The notes beneath the pieces were generated by a model. It was not told the origin of the DNA, ran no database searches, and was given only the letters and a program-made list of their open reading frames with translations. A stretch of 12,901 bases of DNA, from assembly GCA_947625455.1 (NCBI GenBank), contig CANQOJ010000047.1, positions 1 to 12,901 on the forward strand, written 5' to 3'. This stretch comes from an uncultured Clostridia bacterium. GTDB lineage: Bacteria; Bacillota; Clostridia; Oscillospirales; Ruminococcaceae. How positions within the stretch are numbered: position 1 is the first letter of the stretch; each line of letters begins with the position of its first letter. This document shows, piece by piece, positions 10,158 through 12,901 of this stretch. The position numbers and the translations under genes were made by a program.

Positions 10158-12167
10158 TTATTCTTCAGTATCAAACTGGCTTGGGTGGCGGGTGAAGAAA
10201 TCGACGCGCGGTTCGAGGAATTTGAGTTTATGGGGTTTGCCGCCCGTAAAATCGGAAAGTGTGTCGAAAATCCTGCCCCAGCTCCAGAATGACTTGTCGA
10301 GTTGCAGGTATTCGAGTATCATTTCCGTACCTTTAGGCGCCATAGGGTGCAAAAGGACAGCGGCTGTTCTTATCATATGAAAGACGTTAATCAGTGTTTT
10401 TTCGCGCAGCGCATTGTCATTGTTCCTGTCAGCGTCGCCGAGGTTTTTCGCCATATACTTGCTTGCTTTTCTGATATAGCTGTCGAGAACATAGGTAGCC
10501 TGATGAAACTCAAAGCGGTACATATATCTCTCGTAATCAAGAACCGCCTTTTTCGCGTCCTTAAGAACCTCTTCCTCAACTTCTCCCACGGGCATATTGC
10601 CGTCAAAATACTTCTGCGTTGTATAGAAGCAGGTACGGATAATTCTGTTGAACACATTTGACAGCAGGAAACCGTCCTTTACAACAGGATCAGCGTCCTC
10701 AGGCTTTGCATTGGGGTTGTAGGGTTTTGGCATAAAGCTCACCGAGCGCTGTCCTAAGCCGAGTCCGAGAAAATGCATGCGCAGTTGCTCTGCTGTATAG
10801 AAATCCAGCAAATCTCCCGCCATAGGCGGTTTGACCGCGCCCGAACTTGACGCCTTCTTATCTAAGAATAAAATGTGGTTGTTTGCGCAGAGTATAGGCA
10901 GCTGCATTTCTCCCTCGTCGGGTTCAACCTTGTTTTCGCCTTTCTGCAGTCCCATGAACATTCCCATTTCCGCAACGCCGTAGAAATAGATATTGTCAGC
11001 GCCTATGAACTGATAAACCTGCGCGTCCTTGCTGCACCAGAAATCGCGCCATTCGTTCATATCCCGCCCTTGCTTTTCAAGCGCGGCTTTCGTAAACGAA
11101 ATAGGCGCCCAAAGGCTTTCCGGCCATACCCATACCGTCAGCGGTTCTTCTCCCTCAAGCACAGGCGCAGGCACTCCCCATTCGATATTTCCCGTAAGTC
11201 TGAACGGTACGAGCGTTTTTCCCGTGCGGTAGCGTATGCCGTTCTGCGACAGTATCCCGCAAGCCTTGTTCATCTCGTCAAGCGAATTAAACTTGATTGT
11301 AAACGACGGCTTTTTCGGTTCTTCAATAAACTCGTGAGCAGGCATTTGCTCCTTTATCTTATTGTAATTATCTGCAAGTTCGTTCTTTATGTGTATCACG
11401 GGTTCTGCGAGGAACTCCGAAATTGTGCTTGAAACAAGCTTCCTCACGTTTTTCTGTTTCGAGATTTTCTCCGCATATTCCTTAAGCAGGTTGCCATATG
11501 ACGGCAAGTCGAAATACCAGTTCTCAACGTCTTTCATAACAGGCGTTTCACCCGTCAGCGTGCTTTTCGGATCAATAAGATTTTCGGGCATATACTGATG
11601 ACCTAAGTCGCATTCGTCCGCATATCCCTTTTCACTCTGACAGCCCTCTACGGGGCACTTGCCTATAACCTGCCTGCCGTTTAGGAAACAGCCCGCTTTC
11701 TCGTCATAAAACTGCTTGGTGCTGATTTTCTTCAGATGACCGTTTTCATAAAGGCGGCGTATAAACTTGTCCGAAACGTCGTTGTGTATCTCTGCTGTTC
11801 TTCCAAGACCTGACGCACCGAAGATGTTAAGGCTTATCATATAGTCGTCAAGCGTCTGCTTTTGAGCCTTGTGGTTTTCTTCAACAAAGTCCTTTATCGT
11901 GCCTTTAAAGCCTTGTTCATCACACAGCTTTCTGTAACTCTCGGCAATAGGCGAGCCATAGCAGTCAGTTCCCGAAACGAAAATAACATTGTCCTCACCT
12001 ATCCTGTCGCGCAGAAATCTTGCATACACGTCAGCAAATACAAACACTCCGCCTATGTGACCGAAATGCAGTTTTTTGTTTCCGTAAGGCATTCCGCCCG
12101 TTATTACCGCACGTTTTGGAAATTCGGGGCGGGGAATGTTGTTTTTATCAAATCCGTTTTCGTTCAT
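10158..12167 (-). CDS. Methionyl-tRNA synthetase-like class I ligase with altered KMSKS loop
   Basis: A 669-residue class I aminoacyl-tRNA synthetase of the MetG type. The Rossmann domain begins VITGGMPYGNKKLHFGH, with the HIGH signature as HFGH (34-37). The connective peptide has a zinc-finger-like set, Cys171, Cys176 and Cys186, but the expected last cysteine pair is replaced by DLGH. WGVPAP, FIGADNIYFY and the anticodon-binding helical end are MetG-like. Two departures stand out: the KMSKS loop reads KASSS (438-442), so the second lysine that helps activate ATP is missing, and about 90 residues (roughly 236-325) sit between the usual NWYF segment and EWGVPAP. It may be an unusual working MetRS of clostridial type or a paralogue with another job. 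The ribosome site GGAAGGA (minus strand, complement of 12175-12181) lies about 7 nt from the ATG. No T-box leader is seen. Confidence 0.85.
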   Translation of the reverse strand: MNENGFDKNNIPRPEFPKRAVITGGMPYGNKKLHFGHIGGVFVFADVYARFLRDRIGEDNVIFVSGTDCYGSPIAESYRKLCDEQGFKGTIKDFVEENHKAQKQTLDDYMISLNIFGASGLGRTAEIHNDVSDKFIRRLYENGHLKKISTKQFYDEKAGCFLNGRQVIGKCPVEGCQSEKGYADECDLGHQYMPENLIDPKSTLTGETPVMKDVENWYFDLPSYGNLLKEYAEKISKQKNVRKLVSSTISEFLAEPVIHIKNELADNYNKIKEQMPAHEFIEEPKKPSFTIKFNSLDEMNKACGILSQNGIRYRTGKTLVPFRLTGNIEWGVPAPVLEGEEPLTVWVWPESLWAPISFTKAALEKQGRDMNEWRDFWCSKDAQVYQFIGADNIYFYGVAEMGMFMGLQKGENKVEPDEGEMQLPILCANNHILFLDKKASSSGAVKPPMAGDLLDFYTAEQLRMHFLGLGLGQRSVSFMPKPYNPNAKPEDADPVVKDGFLLSNVFNRIIRTCFYTTQKYFDGNMPVGEVEEEVLKDAKKAVLDYERYMYRFEFHQATYVLDSYIRKASKYMAKNLGDADRNNDNALREKTLINVFHMIRTAAVLLHPMAPKGTEMILEYLQLDKSFWSWGRIFDTLSDFTGGKPHKLKFLEPRVDFFTRHPSQFDTEE

Positions 12168-12211
12168 AAATATATCCTTCCAAGTTTTGATATTCTTAAA
12201 ATTACGTTCTT

Positions 12212-12240
12212 ATTTTACCACATATCTGTAAAAAAATCAA
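12212..12240 (-). promoter_or_regulatory. Promoter of the synthetase-like gene
   Basis: On the minus strand: TTGATT (complement of 12235-12240), a 17-bp spacer and TAAAAT (complement of 12212-12217), about 45 nt before the ATG. It follows directly after the terminator of the upstream gene, so the synthetase-like gene is its own unit. Confidence 0.65.
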
Positions 12241-12262
12241 CCCTTTTTTGCTGTCAAGAATT

Positions 12263-12299
12263 CAAAAAACCACAGGGAGAATATTTTGGTTCTCCCTGT
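12263..12299 (-). terminator. Rho-independent terminator of the ammonium transporter/P-II gene
   Basis: A perfect 10-bp stem ACAGGGAGAA/TTCTCCCTGT (12272-12281 with 12290-12299) with an 8-nt loop, followed on the minus strand by GGTTTTTTG. Confidence 0.9.
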
Positions 12300-12370
12300 T
12301 GTATATATTTCGTCCCGACTATTGCCGAGGGAAATTCTGTTCAACACATAATTATATTTGATTTTGCTGT

Positions 12371-12901
12371 TTATTCTTCGTCCTGAAGCGCGTCATAACC
12401 GCTTTCGCCCGTTCTTACCTTGATAACGTCGGCAACGTCGTAAACGAATATCTTTCCGTCGCCGATATTGCCCGTGTAAAGAACTTCCTTCGCCGTTTCA
12501 ACAACGGTTTCAACAGGCACTTTGCATACGACAATCTCCATTTTTATCTTAGGCAGCAGATGCGTTTCAATCGGAACACCACGGTACATCTCCGTTGAAC
12601 CCTTTTGCATACCGCAGCCGAGAACGTTTGTAACCGTCATACCCGTAATGCCTATTTTTGACATAGCATTCTTAAGCATTTCAAAGCGCTCCTGCTTTGT
12701 AAGTATAACGATTTTCGTCATCCTTACGCTGTCGTCCGTAGGAACATATTTCTTATGAACAACAGGCACAGCCTGCTCTGTAGAAACCTTTTCGAGAGTA
12801 TCGACCTCTTTTTCCTTGCCCGAAGAAGAAACTTCAACCTGCATTGAGGGTACAAAGTCCGCATATGCAGCGGGAAGTCCGTGTTCTGTCGAGTCAAGTC
12901 C
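12371..12901 (-). CDS. Ammonium transporter C-terminus fused to a P-II signalling domain (partial)
   Basis: The minus-strand frame is open from the window edge to TAA 12371-12373, giving the last 176 residues of a larger protein. The first residues, GLDSTEHGLPAAY, match the conserved cytoplasmic tail of Amt ammonium channels (GLD..EHGE.AY), so the 5' part beyond the edge should be an Amt permease. A linker of about 45 residues leads to a complete P-II (GlnB/GlnK) domain: MTKIVILTK, GITGMTVTNVLGCG, the T-loop QKGSTEMYRG, the B-loop GNIGDGKIFV and the end VIKVRTGESG. P-II normally plugs the Amt pore according to 2-oxoglutarate and nucleotide state; here the blocker is tethered. The T-loop tyrosine uridylylated in enteric GlnB (Tyr51) is replaced by isoleucine (RGVPI), so that modification is not possible. 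The in-frame ATG at 12842-12844 is not the true start, since coding runs upstream of it. Confidence 0.9.
   Translation of the reverse strand, partial: GLDSTEHGLPAAYADFVPSMQVEVSSSGKEKEVDTLEKVSTEQAVPVVHKKYVPTDDSVRMTKIVILTKQERFEMLKNAMSKIGITGMTVTNVLGCGMQKGSTEMYRGVPIETHLLPKIKMEIVVCKVPVETVVETAKEVLYTGNIGDGKIFVYDVADVIKVRTGESGYDALQDEE

Noticed and set aside
10875..11432. A 185-residue plus-strand frame inside the synthetase-like gene
   Set aside because: It is antisense to a clear class I synthetase domain, and the product has no recognisable domain.
12168..12262. T-box or other aminoacylation-sensing leader before the synthetase-like gene
   Set aside because: The leader after the predicted promoter is only about 45 nt, and no T-box bulge sequence is present.

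Overview
The window looks like a chromosomal segment of a low-to-moderate G+C Clostridia-type Firmicute. Supporting features are strong AAAGGAG/AGGAGG ribosome sites, a RpoD tail, clostridial-type FeoA/FeoA/FeoB with a Cys-rich partner, HPr-like proteins with a KSIMG motif, VanY-type lipoproteins and a fused ammonium transporter/P-II protein. A gut Oscillospiraceae/Ruminococcaceae-like host is my guess, not something the sequence proves. No transposase, phage gene, tRNA, rRNA or CRISPR array is visible.

Layout: (1) 1-312, end of rpoD (+). (2) 313-3942, iron uptake operon (+): promoter and repeated palindromic operators, feoA, feoA, feoB, a 56-aa FeoB-associated Cys-rich membrane protein, terminator. 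(3) 3947-6408, two tandem lipoprotein VanY-type peptidases (+). The first is preceded by an array of 11-bp-phased direct repeats, a strong promoter and a possible 21-codon leader ORF. (4) 6536-7813, mtaB-type tRNA methylthiotransferase (-). (5) 8046-8700, two tandem HPr-like proteins without the catalytic His (+). (6) 8720-9200, a convergent intergenic region filled by nested inverted repeats. (7) 9197-9859, membrane protein (-). (8) 10158-12167, atypical methionyl-tRNA synthetase-like protein (-). (9) 12371-12901, C-terminal part of an ammonium transporter fused to a P-II domain (-), running off the right edge.

The genes are mostly housekeeping or envelope/nutrient functions. The unusual material lies between them. 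Two families of short repeats with a 7-bp period recur: eleven arrays built on CTAGNNN and two built on CAGTNNN. Many CTAG arrays face each other as inverted pairs, making long potential hairpins in the feo leader, upstream of mtaB, at 8720-9114 and at 9915-10031. A third family, four copies of a 50-60 bp element containing a perfect or near-perfect terminator-like hairpin, sits after rpoD, feo and vanY2 and, degenerate, upstream of mtaB. The 8720-9114 structure is the best candidate for something undescribed: a 74-bp outer stem (68 of 74 positions paired by my count) encloses two hairpins that share a nearly identical 65-nt core, but whose outer stems differ in sequence while each remains perfectly self-complementary.
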